The notes: generated from the sequence alone by a model not told the origin. A stretch of 64,000 nucleotides of DNA from JAEYZS01 sp964469265 (GCA_964469265.1 CAYXYF010000006.1:1-64000), one strand, 5' to 3'. Shown: positions 26,566 through 35,503, numbered from the stretch's first letter. Numbers and translations: made by a program.

Positions 26566-26716
26566 AGAACATCAAAAATTCTTATCTTAATCTTACCCTA
26601 ATCTCAATATGCACAACACATATTAGTCACATAGCATTGTTCTCTATTGACAATAGTCCTACAAACATCGACAAAAGTTAGAAACCAGCCCAGTGTGGGG
26701 CTAAAAGGATCTGCTA

Positions 26717-27505
26717 TTGAATACACCTCCTAAGACTTTAAACACATTTGAGGCCATTGTCCAAGTCATGAAGACGCTGAGATCAGAGTCTGGGTGCCCT
26801 TGGGATAAGGAGCAAACCCACCAAAGTATTGCATCTTGTGCTATGGAAGAAGTTTGTGAGCTAATCGATGCCATTGAAAATGAGGATGAAGAAAATTTTA
26901 TTGAAGAACTTGGCGATGTCTTATTGCAGGTTGTTTTCCATTCAGAAATTGCAAGACAAGAGGGCCGCTTTGATATCTACACAGTGATTGAAAAGTTAAA
27001 CCAAAAGTTGATCTCACGCCATCCTCATGTGTTTTCTGGTAAAGATGTCAAAACAGCCGAAGACGCTCTTAAGAGCTGGAATGAAGTCAAAGCCAAAGAA
27101 ACAAAGAAGCCTGAAAGAGGTTTTGGGGTCCCCATTCATCTACCAGCACTTCAGCGTGCGCAAAAAATTGGTAAAAAAACCAAGAAGCTAAAGTTTGATT
27201 GGAATAATGCCAGCGAAGTCATGAAGAACGTGGAAAACGAAGTGCAAGAACTTAAAGAAGCCATTGCCACCAATCGACTGGAAAATATCCAAGATGAATT
27301 CGGGGATGTTCTATTCACCTTAGTTCAAGTCGGAAGACACTTGGGCGTTGATTGCGAACAAGCTCTGCGGGGAACGAATAACAAAGTTGAAACGCGCTGG
27401 ATCCGCATGAAAGAGCTAGCAAAATCTCAAGAAAAAGAGTTTGAAATACTTAGCACTGATGAACTAGAAAAACTCTGGACTGAAGTAAAAAAACAAGAGG
27501 CTTAA
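26717..27505 (+). CDS. mazG: Nucleoside triphosphate pyrophosphohydrolase MazG
   Basis: Hydrolyses NTPs to NMP and PPi, cleaning the nucleotide pool. 262 aa with two MazG repeats. The first has 'RSESGCPWDKEQTHQSI', 'EEVCELIDAIE' and 'EELGDVLLQVVFHSEIA'. The second has 'EVQELKEAIA' and 'DEFGDVLFTLVQVGRH'. The start is TTG at 26717, preceded by AAGGAT; no better upstream start exists. It overlaps murJ tail-to-tail by 4 bases and diverges from the 7TM-HD gene across 151 bases. Confidence 0.94.
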   Translation: MNTPPKTLNTFEAIVQVMKTLRSESGCPWDKEQTHQSIASCAMEEVCELIDAIENEDEENFIEELGDVLLQVVFHSEIARQEGRFDIYTVIEKLNQKLISRHPHVFSGKDVKTAEDALKSWNEVKAKETKKPERGFGVPIHLPALQRAQKIGKKTKKLKFDWNNASEVMKNVENEVQELKEAIATNRLENIQDEFGDVLFTLVQVGRHLGVDCEQALRGTNNKVETRWIRMKELAKSQEKEFEILSTDELEKLWTEVKKQEA

Positions 27506-29121
27506 GCTTTGCGCTTAAACTTTCTTAAGAGCTTTTGTTGGATATTCTCAAAAACGTAATCATACTCTTCTGTCTTAAGAAGCTTTGTCATTCCAAAGTA
27601 AGTGACAACGCTTGCGCCGATCACAACCATTAATGAAATCAAATGCACGATGAACCTGTCGCCAAATAACAATATAAAATACTCGTAAGACTGAATCACT
27701 CCGACCATAACTGCGCCAGAAGCAACATACTTAAAAAAACTCACAAAGAAACGAGCAATCATGATTTCGCCAATGAGAAATTTAAACCCGATCACTAGTA
27801 ATAAAAAATTTAAAGAAGCTGAGATCATGCTTGAAGCCGCAAGCCCCCTAATTCCGTAATCTGTCATCAAATACTGTGCCGTAAAAAAGTGAACGACTAA
27901 ACAAATTGCAGATATAAGAGCTGGATATAAAGTGTTTTTGATTGCATAAAAACTAGGCGCGATAACACGAATTCCGCCAAAGGCTAAAATACCAACGGAA
28001 TAAATCATCAGTACAGAGGCCGTCTTGGCCAGATCGTACTCAGAGAATTTACCTCTTAAGAAAAGAACCTGAACAATGGGCTCAGCCAAAAACCACACTC
28101 CAAGAGCACAGGGCACACTGACAAAAAATATCATCCGCAGGTAGCGGTTTGCGGTATCGACCATCTCGGCTTTTTGATTCTGACTCCAGAGCGTAGAAAG
28201 TGTAGGCAGCAGTGCTGTCCCCAAGCTCACCGCAAAGAGGGATAGCGGAAGTTCTAAGACTCTGTCTGCCCAATAGATCCAAGAGTTTGCCCCTTCCTCT
28301 AAAGACGAAGCAAAGCGCGTGTTGATGATAAGCCCGATTTGCAAAACACCTAGCCCTAAAAGCCCAGGCAACATATTTTTAAAAACCCTTGAAACATGGA
28401 CACTAAAAAAATCAAAGGTAAACTTTGGTAGACATCCCAACTTCATAAGGGCTGGAATAAGAATGATCATTTCTAAAAAACCACCAATGGTCACTCCCCA
28501 CGCCAATGCCATCTCTGAAAAGATTTGCGGAAAATAGGCTGGAAGCAAAGTGGATATGATCATGGATAGGTTGAAAAGGACTGGCGCAAATGCTGCTAAG
28601 GCGAATTTCTTAAAAGCATTTAAGACCGCCATAAAGTAAGCGTACAAACAAATGAAAATACAAAAGGTGAACATGATGCGGGTCATTTGAACTGTGAGTT
28701 CAAACTTTCCTGGCACCGACATATAAGCCTCTTCTCCAGCGATCAAATACACGATATTTTCGGCAAAGATGATGCCCAAGCTTGTTAAAACAAAGAGAAT
28801 CAAACTCAGTATGGAAAACACCCCACAGGCTAGTTTAAAGTGTTTGCCCTCTTCCTTAGATTTGGGGTTTGACATGAGTTCAATAAAAATGGGAATAAAA
28901 CTAACGGACAGTGCGCCCTCACCAAATAGCCTTCGCAACATGTTTGGAATACGAAAAGCCACCAACCAAGCGTCTGTGACCGTCCGTGAAAAGAAGGCTC
29001 CAAGCACCGCATCTCGAACAAGGCCGAGTATGCGGCTAGAGAACGTCCCCAAAGCCATGTAAGTCGCTGATTTAACGACGCTTTTGTGGCTATCCTGCGG
29101 TGGGCTCTGATTTTCTTGCAT
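27502..29121 (-). CDS. murJ: Lipid II flippase MurJ (MviN)
   Basis: Flips lipid II across the inner membrane for peptidoglycan synthesis. 539 aa, about 14 membrane helices, MATE/MOP fold. Seen family segments: 'LGTFSSRILGLVRDAVLGAFF', 'AFRIPNMLRRLFGEGALS' with the conserved Arg and Glu, and 'FIPIF' directly after it. It is divergent from rpsT, whose upstream region overlaps this gene's start. Confidence 0.94.
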   Translation of the reverse strand: MQENQSPPQDSHKSVVKSATYMALGTFSSRILGLVRDAVLGAFFSRTVTDAWLVAFRIPNMLRRLFGEGALSVSFIPIFIELMSNPKSKEEGKHFKLACGVFSILSLILFVLTSLGIIFAENIVYLIAGEEAYMSVPGKFELTVQMTRIMFTFCIFICLYAYFMAVLNAFKKFALAAFAPVLFNLSMIISTLLPAYFPQIFSEMALAWGVTIGGFLEMIILIPALMKLGCLPKFTFDFFSVHVSRVFKNMLPGLLGLGVLQIGLIINTRFASSLEEGANSWIYWADRVLELPLSLFAVSLGTALLPTLSTLWSQNQKAEMVDTANRYLRMIFFVSVPCALGVWFLAEPIVQVLFLRGKFSEYDLAKTASVLMIYSVGILAFGGIRVIAPSFYAIKNTLYPALISAICLVVHFFTAQYLMTDYGIRGLAASSMISASLNFLLLVIGFKFLIGEIMIARFFVSFFKYVASGAVMVGVIQSYEYFILLFGDRFIVHLISLMVVIGASVVTYFGMTKLLKTEEYDYVFENIQQKLLRKFKRKA

Positions 29122-29183
29122 GGTGTATAAAGGTATGTTAGAAACTTTCCTTTAATAAAGCAAGACACTATTTGGAGGTCTCA

Positions 29184-29450
29184 TTGGCTACGCACAAGTC
29201 TTCGGAGAAGAGAGCAAGACAAGACATTAAAAAATACGCAAGAAACCAAAGAACGTTAACCACAGTTCGTACTTTCGAAAAGAAAGTTAGAAGCGCTATT
29301 AGCACTAAAGATGTTAAGGCTGCTCAAGATTTCTTAAAGATGTTTTCTAGCAAAATCGATAAGGCTGCAACTAAAGGCGTTGTTCACGCCAAGACAGCAG
29401 CTAGAAAAATCTCAAGACTCTCTAATCAAATTTCATCTCTTTCAAAATAA
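29184..29450 (+). CDS. rpsT: 30S ribosomal protein S20
   Basis: Binds 16S rRNA in the small subunit. 88 aa from a TTG start at 29184, which gives the canonical MATHKSSEKRARQDIKK N-terminus and has GGAGG 5 bases upstream. A TTG 12 bases earlier overlaps that ribosome-binding site and is not the start. Highly basic, helical, ends 'KISRLSNQISSLSK'. Use of TTG for S20 is known in other bacteria and may damp translation. A strong terminator follows. Confidence 0.95.
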   Translation: MATHKSSEKRARQDIKKYARNQRTLTTVRTFEKKVRSAISTKDVKAAQDFLKMFSSKIDKAATKGVVHAKTAARKISRLSNQISSLSK

Positions 29451-29473
29451 GTTTTTTAATTTGCATCTGATTT

Positions 29474-29505
29474 AAAAAGGTCCATGTTATCCGTGGACCT
29501 TTTTT
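29474..29505 (+). terminator. Rho-independent terminator after rpsT
   Basis: Stem AAAAAGGTCCA / TGGACCTTTTT with a 9-base loop and a T run. A-run and T-run flank it on both sides, so it can work in both directions. The T run touches the stop codon of the PilZ gene on the other strand. Confidence 0.9.
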
Positions 29506-29884
29506 AATTGGCCTGACTTGAATGTTCATCCTGTCTTTGAGCGATGAAATCTCTAACCTTACGACGGTCTTCGAAGGTAATATTAATAAACTCAACGCCC
29601 ACAGTGACCTTGTCGCCTTTTCGGACCTGATAGCGAACTTCAGCACGGGTCATAACAATATAGCCGCCTGGAATGGCAAAGCTAATGACCATATTTTCTT
29701 TTTCTTTTAGGGCAAGAGTTGTTTCAAATGACATACCCAACTCTCCAAGTTCAACGGCGCTTTCAGTACTGTATAGACCCTGAACCATGACTCCCACGTA
29801 TTTTGCAAAATTACGTCTTGGGTATCTTCTTTTTTCAATTCCGTTTGGGACGTTACCTTTGGTCACAATATTTGAGTGTTCCAT
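29504..29884 (-). CDS. PilZ-domain protein
   Basis: 126 aa single-domain PilZ protein. The first c-di-GMP-binding motif is present ('RRYPRRNF', RxxxR). The second, normally (D/N)xSxxG, reads 'VELGELGMSF' and lacks the Ser, so c-di-GMP binding may be weak or lost. The domain ends 'VGVEFINITFEDRRKVRDFI'. It ends within the rpsT terminator and starts 58 bases from the holA stop. No clear ribosome-binding site is seen before the ATG. Role unknown; PilZ proteins often control motility or secretion. Confidence 0.82.
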   Translation of the reverse strand: MEHSNIVTKGNVPNGIEKRRYPRRNFAKYVGVMVQGLYSTESAVELGELGMSFETTLALKEKENMVISFAIPGGYIVMTRAEVRYQVRKGDKVTVGVEFINITFEDRRKVRDFIAQRQDEHSSQAN

Positions 29885-29941
29885 AGGGAGCTTATCGGCA
29901 ACTGCTTATCTCAAAACAAGTCCTGTACCAAATTAAGACGC

Positions 29942-30943
29942 TTATGCAGTCGTCAAATACATCAATGTGTCCACTAAAATATTTTCTGAAGAAATCGAGG
30001 AGCTTTTAAGGTTGCGATCTGCCTCTAAGAGTTTTTTATAAACCTTAGTGAGCTTTTCATAGGGCCAGTACCGAGAGTTTTGAATATATTGATTCACAAA
30101 ATACGGCGGAACTCCCACGTAGGAGCTTAAGGCTGGGCCATTTATTCGTTGCTGTAAGGCTTCTTGTGTAAGTAAAAGGATACGCATATGTCGAGTAATC
30201 ATGGCAAGAATTCCGACCTCGCTCTCCCCTTGATCGAGCAAATACTTTTGAATCTTAAGAGCTTTTTCAAGCTGTTTGGATGCAATGGCATCGGTTAACT
30301 CAAAGACTGAATCCATTTTGTATTTTGAAACAACGGCTTCAATGTCGGCAATTTCAATTTGAGGTTTGTCACCAGTGTATAGCGCAAGCTTATTGATCTC
30401 GTTATTAATATCAATAAGCTTATTACCCACAAGATTATGTAAGGCCAACGCAACTGGTGGGCTGATGGATTTATTGTAAGAGCGCGCAAGACGATCAATC
30501 CAACTTGGGATCATGCGATCGTTTACGGCTTGAAACTCCACTACAGTCATCTTTTTAAAAAGATCTTTAAAAATCTTTTTTCGTTTATCAATTTTTTCAA
30601 AAATAGCTACAAACACCGTTGTATCAATTGGGACTGACACCATTTCTGCAATCTTATCAAACTCGGCTGTCTTTAAAAGATGAGCATCCTTAAGAAGAAC
30701 TAATCTTTTTTGTCCCATCATTGGAAGGGTTTCAAGAGCAGCGGCAAGATCGTCAGTATCTAATTCTCCACTGTAAAAGCTATCAAAGTTAAAATCGGCA
30801 AGGGAGTCTTCAAAAACTTTACTCTTAATGCGCTTAATAGCGTCGTCGATTAAAAAAGATTCTTCGCCGTAGAAGAGATAGAATGGATGAAGTTTTCCCT
30901 GATCAACGTGCTTTGCAAATTGATCAAAATTCCAAACTGCCAC
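29942..30943 (-). CDS. holA: DNA polymerase III delta subunit
   Basis: Clamp-loader subunit that opens the beta clamp. 333 aa, typical length. 'HPFYLFYGEESFLIDDAI' is the family's N-terminal signature, followed by 'ETLPMMGQKRLVLLKDAHLL' and 'FELTDAIASKQLEKALKI'. The start is GTG sharing one base with the lptE stop, with GGAG upstream in lptE. The lptE-holA pair is a common arrangement. Confidence 0.92.
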   Translation of the reverse strand: MAVWNFDQFAKHVDQGKLHPFYLFYGEESFLIDDAIKRIKSKVFEDSLADFNFDSFYSGELDTDDLAAALETLPMMGQKRLVLLKDAHLLKTAEFDKIAEMVSVPIDTTVFVAIFEKIDKRKKIFKDLFKKMTVVEFQAVNDRMIPSWIDRLARSYNKSISPPVALALHNLVGNKLIDINNEINKLALYTGDKPQIEIADIEAVVSKYKMDSVFELTDAIASKQLEKALKIQKYLLDQGESEVGILAMITRHMRILLLTQEALQQRINGPALSSYVGVPPYFVNQYIQNSRYWPYEKLTKVYKKLLEADRNLKSSSISSENILVDTLMYLTTA

Positions 30944-31521
30944 TAAAAGTTCTCCGTCATTCGTTCGTAGACTTCAGACATCATGTCTTTTGAGAGTTCT
31001 TGGATATTCAGATAACGCGCGCTTTGATTGTAGAGAGGGTTAGCAGTGTTTAAAACGGACTTAGTAATTATGGGCGCAGGATAACGTTTCTCTCCATGCA
31101 CCTCTCCTTCCCATAAAACCGCCATATCAGAACTCCGAACAAGCTTCATACCTGTCGTCATTAAAATACGGTATTCTTTAACCAAGACGGTCCCCGTTGG
31201 AAGATCTGTAAAGCCTGGTGTTGTCGGCGTGATTTCCGTTCCCAAAACATATTCAAGATTTTTGATCTCACCCAGCAAGATGGCTTGTGATTCCTCTTTG
31301 GAAGTGACTTGTGCAAGACTTGATTTTTCAACTTCTAAAATCATGGCTTGCGTAAAATAGGTTTCAATAGTGGGCTCTTGAGTTTTATTTGTGAAAACTG
31401 GAACCGCTAAAAGATGATATCCGCCTGGAATGCGTCTTTCTGGGGACCCAAAACGATAGGCACACGACGTCACCAAACATGTTAGTAATAACGCAATAAA
31501 GAGGTTTAAGAGTTTGGTCAT
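30943..31521 (-). CDS. lptE: LPS-assembly lipoprotein LptE
   Basis: Outer-membrane lipoprotein that plugs LptD and helps deliver LPS to the surface. 192 aa with lipobox 'LVTSC'. Just after the Cys comes 'AYRFGSPERRIPGGYHLLAV', then 'VPVFTNKTQEPTIETYFTQA', typical of LptE. The gene lies directly ahead of holA with a one-base overlap. Sequence is divergent as usual for LptE; the context strengthens the call. Confidence 0.88.
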   Translation of the reverse strand: MTKLLNLFIALLLTCLVTSCAYRFGSPERRIPGGYHLLAVPVFTNKTQEPTIETYFTQAMILEVEKSSLAQVTSKEESQAILLGEIKNLEYVLGTEITPTTPGFTDLPTGTVLVKEYRILMTTGMKLVRSSDMAVLWEGEVHGEKRYPAPIITKSVLNTANPLYNQSARYLNIQELSKDMMSEVYERMTENF

Positions 31522-31593
31522 GGTGTAATTCCTATCGCCAAAATAAAACCATTAAAGGCTTGCTTACTCAAGGAAAACTTTTAAAATTGGCTT

Positions 31594-32742
31594 ATGTCTT
31601 TACCACTACTTATGACCCCTGGGCCTGTTTTGGTTCCGCCAACAATTATGGATGCAGTTGCACTGCCTATTATTCATCACCGCACCAATGTGTTTGAAAA
31701 CGACCTTGCTTACGTGTTTAATAATTTGCCTAAAATCTTCGGAACCAAAGAGCGCGCATATATCTTGACCGCGACGGGTTCTGGAGCAATGGAAGCTGCA
31801 TTAACAAACACACTCTCTCCTGGTGATACTATTTTGAGCATTGTATGTGGAAAGTTTGGTGAGCGCTTTGTTGAAATTGCCAAAGCTTTTAACATCAACG
31901 TTATTGAACATAACGTGGAGTGGGGAAAATCATTTGTCGTTTCTGATATTGTTGAGCTTCTGAAAAAGCATCCCGAGATTAAAGCCATCACTTGCCAAGC
32001 TTGCGAGACAAGCACTGGCGCAATGAACCCAGTTAAGGAACTCGGCAACTATGTTGCAAATACGTCTACGCTACTGATTGTCGACGGGATTACGGCGGTT
32101 GCAGCAACTGACCTTCACATGGACGATTGGAAGCTTGATGTTGTTGTCGGTGGTTCGCAAAAAGGATTCATGCTCCCTACTGGGATTTCTTTTATTGCCT
32201 TTTCAAAAAAGGCTGAAGGTTTTTTTGGATCTTCTAAAATACCAAAGTTTTACTTTAATATTCTCCAAGAAAAAAAAGCGAACGAACAAAACCAAACTTT
32301 TTTTAGTTCTCCAGTCACACATATCCGCGCATTAAAAGTTGCGATTGAAATAATTTTAAGAATGGGGCCAACGGGATTTCAAGATCGTCACTCGCTTATC
32401 GCAGAGGCCGTGCGTGCAGCAGGAAAAGCGATCGGCTTAGGTATTTTGGCAGAACACCCTGCTACCACTGTAACGGCGTTTAAAGTTCCCGATAAAATCT
32501 CTGGCGAGAATATTCAAAAGATTATGGAAGATAAACACCGAATCACCATTGCAGGCGGCCAGGACCATCTGAAGGGTAAAATTATTCGGATTGGTCATAT
32601 GGGTGCTATTGAAAAAGAACATTTAATCCTGACTTTTGAAAAACTTGCGTTGACTTTAACTGAACTCGGAATGAAGGTCGACGCAAGTCAGGCAACAAAA
32701 ATCCTTCAAGAAAAGCTTAAAGACCTAAAGCCCCTGACTTAA
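31594..32742 (+). CDS. Class V PLP aminotransferase (serine-pyruvate / alanine-glyoxylate type)
   Basis: 382 aa fold-type I PLP enzyme. N-terminus 'LLMTPGPVLVPPTIMDAV', phosphate contacts in 'TATGSGAMEAAL', cofactor Asp164 in 'IVDGITAVAATDL', and Schiff-base Lys190 in 'VVGGSQKGFMLPTG'. The family transfers amino groups among serine, alanine, glyoxylate and pyruvate or, in some archaea and bacteria, acts as a phosphoserine or aspartate aminotransferase. It lies 21 bases ahead of a phosphoglycerate-dehydrogenase-like gene, so a role in serine synthesis is the best guess. Exact substrate unproven. Confidence 0.88.
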   Translation: MSLPLLMTPGPVLVPPTIMDAVALPIIHHRTNVFENDLAYVFNNLPKIFGTKERAYILTATGSGAMEAALTNTLSPGDTILSIVCGKFGERFVEIAKAFNINVIEHNVEWGKSFVVSDIVELLKKHPEIKAITCQACETSTGAMNPVKELGNYVANTSTLLIVDGITAVAATDLHMDDWKLDVVVGGSQKGFMLPTGISFIAFSKKAEGFFGSSKIPKFYFNILQEKKANEQNQTFFSSPVTHIRALKVAIEIILRMGPTGFQDRHSLIAEAVRAAGKAIGLGILAEHPATTVTAFKVPDKISGENIQKIMEDKHRITIAGGQDHLKGKIIRIGHMGAIEKEHLILTFEKLALTLTELGMKVDASQATKILQEKLKDLKPLT

Positions 32743-32763
32743 GTTTTTTGGAGTTTCAAAAAA

Positions 32764-33738
32764 GTGAAAATAAAAGTTCTTATCACTGACCGATTTGCAA
32801 TTGAGGGAGAAGCCAAGCTTATTCCTCACTTTGAAGTGCAAAGATCAGAAACACATAGACCAACAAATGAGGAACTCAAAGACGCAAAAGCACTTATCAT
32901 CCGCTCGCGAACCAAGATCACAAAAGAACTTCTAGATGCAGCTCCAGAACTAGAACTTATTATTACCAGTACCAGTGGTTATGACCATATTGATCTTGAA
33001 CAAACCTCCAGTCGCAATATTAAAGTTTCCTATACTCCAGAGGCTAACAGCCAAAGCGCTGCCGAGATGGCCATACTTTTAATGCTTGCTTGCGCCAGAG
33101 AGATCAACCTTGCTGGCCAAATGATCCGCAATGGAAATTGGAAAAGAACAGAGATTAAAGGTTTTCAGCTTGCAGGAAAATCTTTGGGTATCGTAGGACT
33201 TGGCAGAGTGGGATCTCGTGTTGCACGAACTGCTCACGCGATGGGAATGAAGGTCTTTGCTTATGATCCTTACAAAGAAGATCAAGCCTTCGTTGATGCT
33301 CACGCACAAAGACTTGGGTACACAGAGTTGCTACGCCTGTGTCATGTTGTAAGCTACCATGTGCCTTCAACGAAAGAAACTTACCAGATGTTGAACCGAA
33401 GACTTTTTGAGGACATGTTGCCTGGAATGATTGCAATCAACACCTCAAGAGGTGATGTGTGGAATGAGCTTGATATCTTACACGGATTAACCATTGGCGT
33501 TCTTGAGCGTGCAGGACTTGATGTGTTTATAAAAGAACCACTGCCAAAGGATTCTGCGTTGATTTCACATCCTAAGATTGTCACCACACCACATATCGGC
33601 GCTACAACCGAGGAAGCATTTTTGGCCTCTAGCACTATGGCCGCTGACAAATGCATCGGCCATTTTAGAGATAAAACACTCTCAGACGAACTTCCCCCCG
33701 AATCTCCGTGGTGGAAGTACCAATTTCGGAGAAATTGA
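32764..33738 (+). CDS. serA: D-2-hydroxyacid dehydrogenase, probable D-3-phosphoglycerate dehydrogenase
   Basis: 324 aa NAD-dependent dehydrogenase without the ACT domain of longer SerA proteins. NAD fold 'GIVGLGRVGSRVARTAHAMG' with Asp168 at the end of the second strand ('VFAYDPY'). The catalytic triad is visible: Arg229 in 'INTSRGDVW', Glu258 in 'DVFIKEPLP' and His277 in 'TTPHIGATTEEA'. The start is GTG with GGAG 10 bases upstream. Paired with the aminotransferase just before it, it fits the first step of serine synthesis. Other hydroxyacid substrates remain possible, so the gene name is tentative. Confidence 0.78.
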   Translation: MKIKVLITDRFAIEGEAKLIPHFEVQRSETHRPTNEELKDAKALIIRSRTKITKELLDAAPELELIITSTSGYDHIDLEQTSSRNIKVSYTPEANSQSAAEMAILLMLACAREINLAGQMIRNGNWKRTEIKGFQLAGKSLGIVGLGRVGSRVARTAHAMGMKVFAYDPYKEDQAFVDAHAQRLGYTELLRLCHVVSYHVPSTKETYQMLNRRLFEDMLPGMIAINTSRGDVWNELDILHGLTIGVLERAGLDVFIKEPLPKDSALISHPKIVTTPHIGATTEEAFLASSTMAADKCIGHFRDKTLSDELPPESPWWKYQFRRN

Positions 33739-33790
33739 CAAATCAAGGTTGAAACCTCTGCCCGAGTCAGATACTTCTTGTAGGGCTTCC

Positions 33791-33854
33791 GCGCGAGATT
33801 CTGTTCTCTACGTGAGGATTCGCGAAACTGGAGCAACGAAGAGCGAGGGCAAAA
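33791..33854 (+). repeat. Diverged third copy of the intergenic repeat
   Basis: The core 33810-33841 aligns with 23949-23982, differing by two substitutions and one small gap with a change. Just before it, GCGCGAGATT matches GCGCGAGGATT at about 24050, so the shared unit is longer than the core. It lies between serA and purA, in the leader of purA. No inverted arms as long as those of the ybeY-side copy are seen. Confidence 0.75.
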
Positions 33855-33881
33855 GTTAAGCCCCCCACGAAAGGAAATAAG

Positions 33882-35177
33882 ATGTCAGGGATTGTTGTTG
33901 TCGGCGCACAATGGGGCGACGAAGGTAAAGGCAAAGTTGTCGACGTATTTTCTGCACAGGCAGATTACGTTGTACGCTATCAGGGTGGTGCGAACGCTGG
34001 TCATACACTCGTTGTCAACGGGAAGAAAACAATTCTCCACTTGATCCCGTCAGGAATTCTTCATCCGAAAGTGACATGTGTTATTGCCTCGGGTGTGGTG
34101 ATTGATATTGAACTTATTTTAAACGAAATTCGCGCACTGAAAGCGTCGGGGTATATTGCAAGAGAAGGACAGCTTCTAATTTCTGATAGCGCGACGATTA
34201 TTCTTCCATATCATAAGGCCCTAGATCAAGCCCGTGAAGAAGCTTTAGGAAACGAAAAGATCGGTACAACTGGAAAAGGAATCGGACCTGCGTATGAGGA
34301 TCGTGCGTCTCGTAGGGCGGTGCTTTTCCAAGACATATTTGATGAAAAAACCTTAAAAGAAAAAATCGTTAAATCTTTAGATGAAAAAAACTACCTTCTT
34401 GAAAAATACGGTAAACCAAAGATTTCTTCAGACGAGGTTCTGGCCTTAGCATTAAAATGTGCTGAAGAACTTAAGCCTTACCGATGTATGGATTCATCCA
34501 ACGTTATTTACAATGCCCTTCGTGCAAGAAAGCGAGTTCTCTTTGAGGGAGCACAAGGTACTCTTTTAGATTTACTTCACGGAACGTATCCGTTTGTCAC
34601 ATCTTCTGCGACAGTATCGGGCTCAGCATGTATTGGAAGTGGTATCGGACCAACAGACATCTCAAGAGTCATTGGAATTATGAAGGCCTACAACACGCGT
34701 GTGGGATCAGGTCCATTCCCGACAGAACTTGATACTGAAATCGGTGAAAAGATTCGGGAAGCTGGTGCAGAATTTGGATCAACAACAGGGCGTACAAGGC
34801 GTTGTGGATGGCTTGACTTGGTTGCATTGAAGTACGCGATCCGCATTAACGGTATCTCTTCACTTGCGATGATGAAATTGGACGTACTTGACGATTTTGA
34901 TGAAATTTCCGTAGCGACACATTATGAAATTGATGGCAAAAAAGTGAATCAAATGCCGACTTCCCTTGACCTACTAAGCAAGGCAAAGCCTGTTTATAAG
35001 ACTTTTAAAGGCTGGAAAAAGAAAATAACCGAAGTCCGATCCGCAAGACAACTTCCGAAGGAAGTATCGGATTATGTTCACTTTATAGGCAACGAGCTAG
35101 GAATTCCAATCGATGTGATCTCGGTAGGCCCTGGCAGAGAACAAACTCTCTGGATAAAGCCGTTATTTACGGATTAA
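33882..35177 (+). CDS. purA: Adenylosuccinate synthetase
   Basis: Joins IMP and aspartate, using GTP, in AMP synthesis. 431 aa, standard length. Seen: 'GAQWGDEGKGKVVDVF' with catalytic Asp13, His41 in 'QGGANAGHTLV', 'IGTTGKGIGPAYEDRASRR', 'LFEGAQGTLLDLLHGTYPFVTSS', and 'TTGRTRRCGWLD'. The ATG has GAAAGGA upstream. A copy of the dispersed repeat sits in its leader. The tRNA pair begins 102 bases downstream. Confidence 0.97.
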   Translation: MSGIVVVGAQWGDEGKGKVVDVFSAQADYVVRYQGGANAGHTLVVNGKKTILHLIPSGILHPKVTCVIASGVVIDIELILNEIRALKASGYIAREGQLLISDSATIILPYHKALDQAREEALGNEKIGTTGKGIGPAYEDRASRRAVLFQDIFDEKTLKEKIVKSLDEKNYLLEKYGKPKISSDEVLALALKCAEELKPYRCMDSSNVIYNALRARKRVLFEGAQGTLLDLLHGTYPFVTSSATVSGSACIGSGIGPTDISRVIGIMKAYNTRVGSGPFPTELDTEIGEKIREAGAEFGSTTGRTRRCGWLDLVALKYAIRINGISSLAMMKLDVLDDFDEISVATHYEIDGKKVNQMPTSLDLLSKAKPVYKTFKGWKKKITEVRSARQLPKEVSDYVHFIGNELGIPIDVISVGPGREQTLWIKPLFTD

Positions 35178-35279
35178 TTCGAGAAAATCGCTTCAAAATC
35201 GTTGACTCAGTTTCATCAAATACATTAACTTGTTTTTTCTCGTTTTCGGCCCATAAACGGCTGAATGGTTGGATTAAAT

Positions 35280-35355
35280 GGGCCAATAGCTCAGCTGGTA
35301 GAGCATATCCCTTTTAAGGATAGGGTCGCAGGTTCGAATCCTGCTTGGCTCACCA
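35280..35355 (+). tRNA. tRNA-Lys (anticodon UUU)
   Basis: Full cloverleaf. Acceptor GGGCCAA pairs with TTGGCTC (one G-T wobble), D arm GCTC/GAGC, anticodon loop CTTTTAA with anticodon TTT, T arm GCAGG-TTCGAAT-CCTGC, discriminator A at 35352 and an encoded CCA at 35353-35355. Confidence 0.97.
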
Positions 35356-35380
35356 TTTTTCCAAAAAAAATTTTATATAC

Positions 35381-35456
35381 GTTCCCATCGTCTAGTGGCC
35401 TAGGACACCACCCTTTCACGGTGGATACAGGGGTTCAAATCCCCTTGGGAACGCCA
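35381..35456 (+). tRNA. tRNA-Glu (anticodon UUC)
   Basis: Acceptor GTTCCCA pairs with TGGGAAC, anticodon stem CCACC/GGTGG around loop CTTTCAC (anticodon TTC), T arm GGGG-TTCAAAT-CCCC, discriminator G and encoded CCA. It follows tRNA-Lys by 25 bases and shares a terminator, so the two are probably one transcript. Confidence 0.97.
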
Positions 35457-35474
35457 ACTTTCATACAAACAAAC

Positions 35475-35503
35475 AAAGCTCGCATTCATGCGGGCTTTTT
35501 TTG
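35475..35503 (+). terminator. Rho-independent terminator after the tRNA pair
   Basis: Stem AAAGCTCGCA / TGCGGGCTTT (one T-G wobble) with a 4-base loop TTCA and a run of seven T. It closes the tRNA transcript 19 bases after the CCA end. Confidence 0.92.

Noticed and set aside
26647..26675. TTGACA upstream of mazG as a -35 box
   Set aside because: No acceptable -10 hexamer lies 16-18 bases downstream.
26687..26702. AGCCC/GGGCT hairpin just before the mazG ribosome-binding site
   Set aside because: The 5-bp stem with a 6-base loop is short enough to occur by chance, and it does not cover the start codon.
35202..35230. TTGACT followed by TTAACT upstream of tRNA-Lys as a promoter
   Set aside because: The -10 match is poor (three of six) and the distance to the tRNA start is about 50 bases. 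Not strong enough to annotate.
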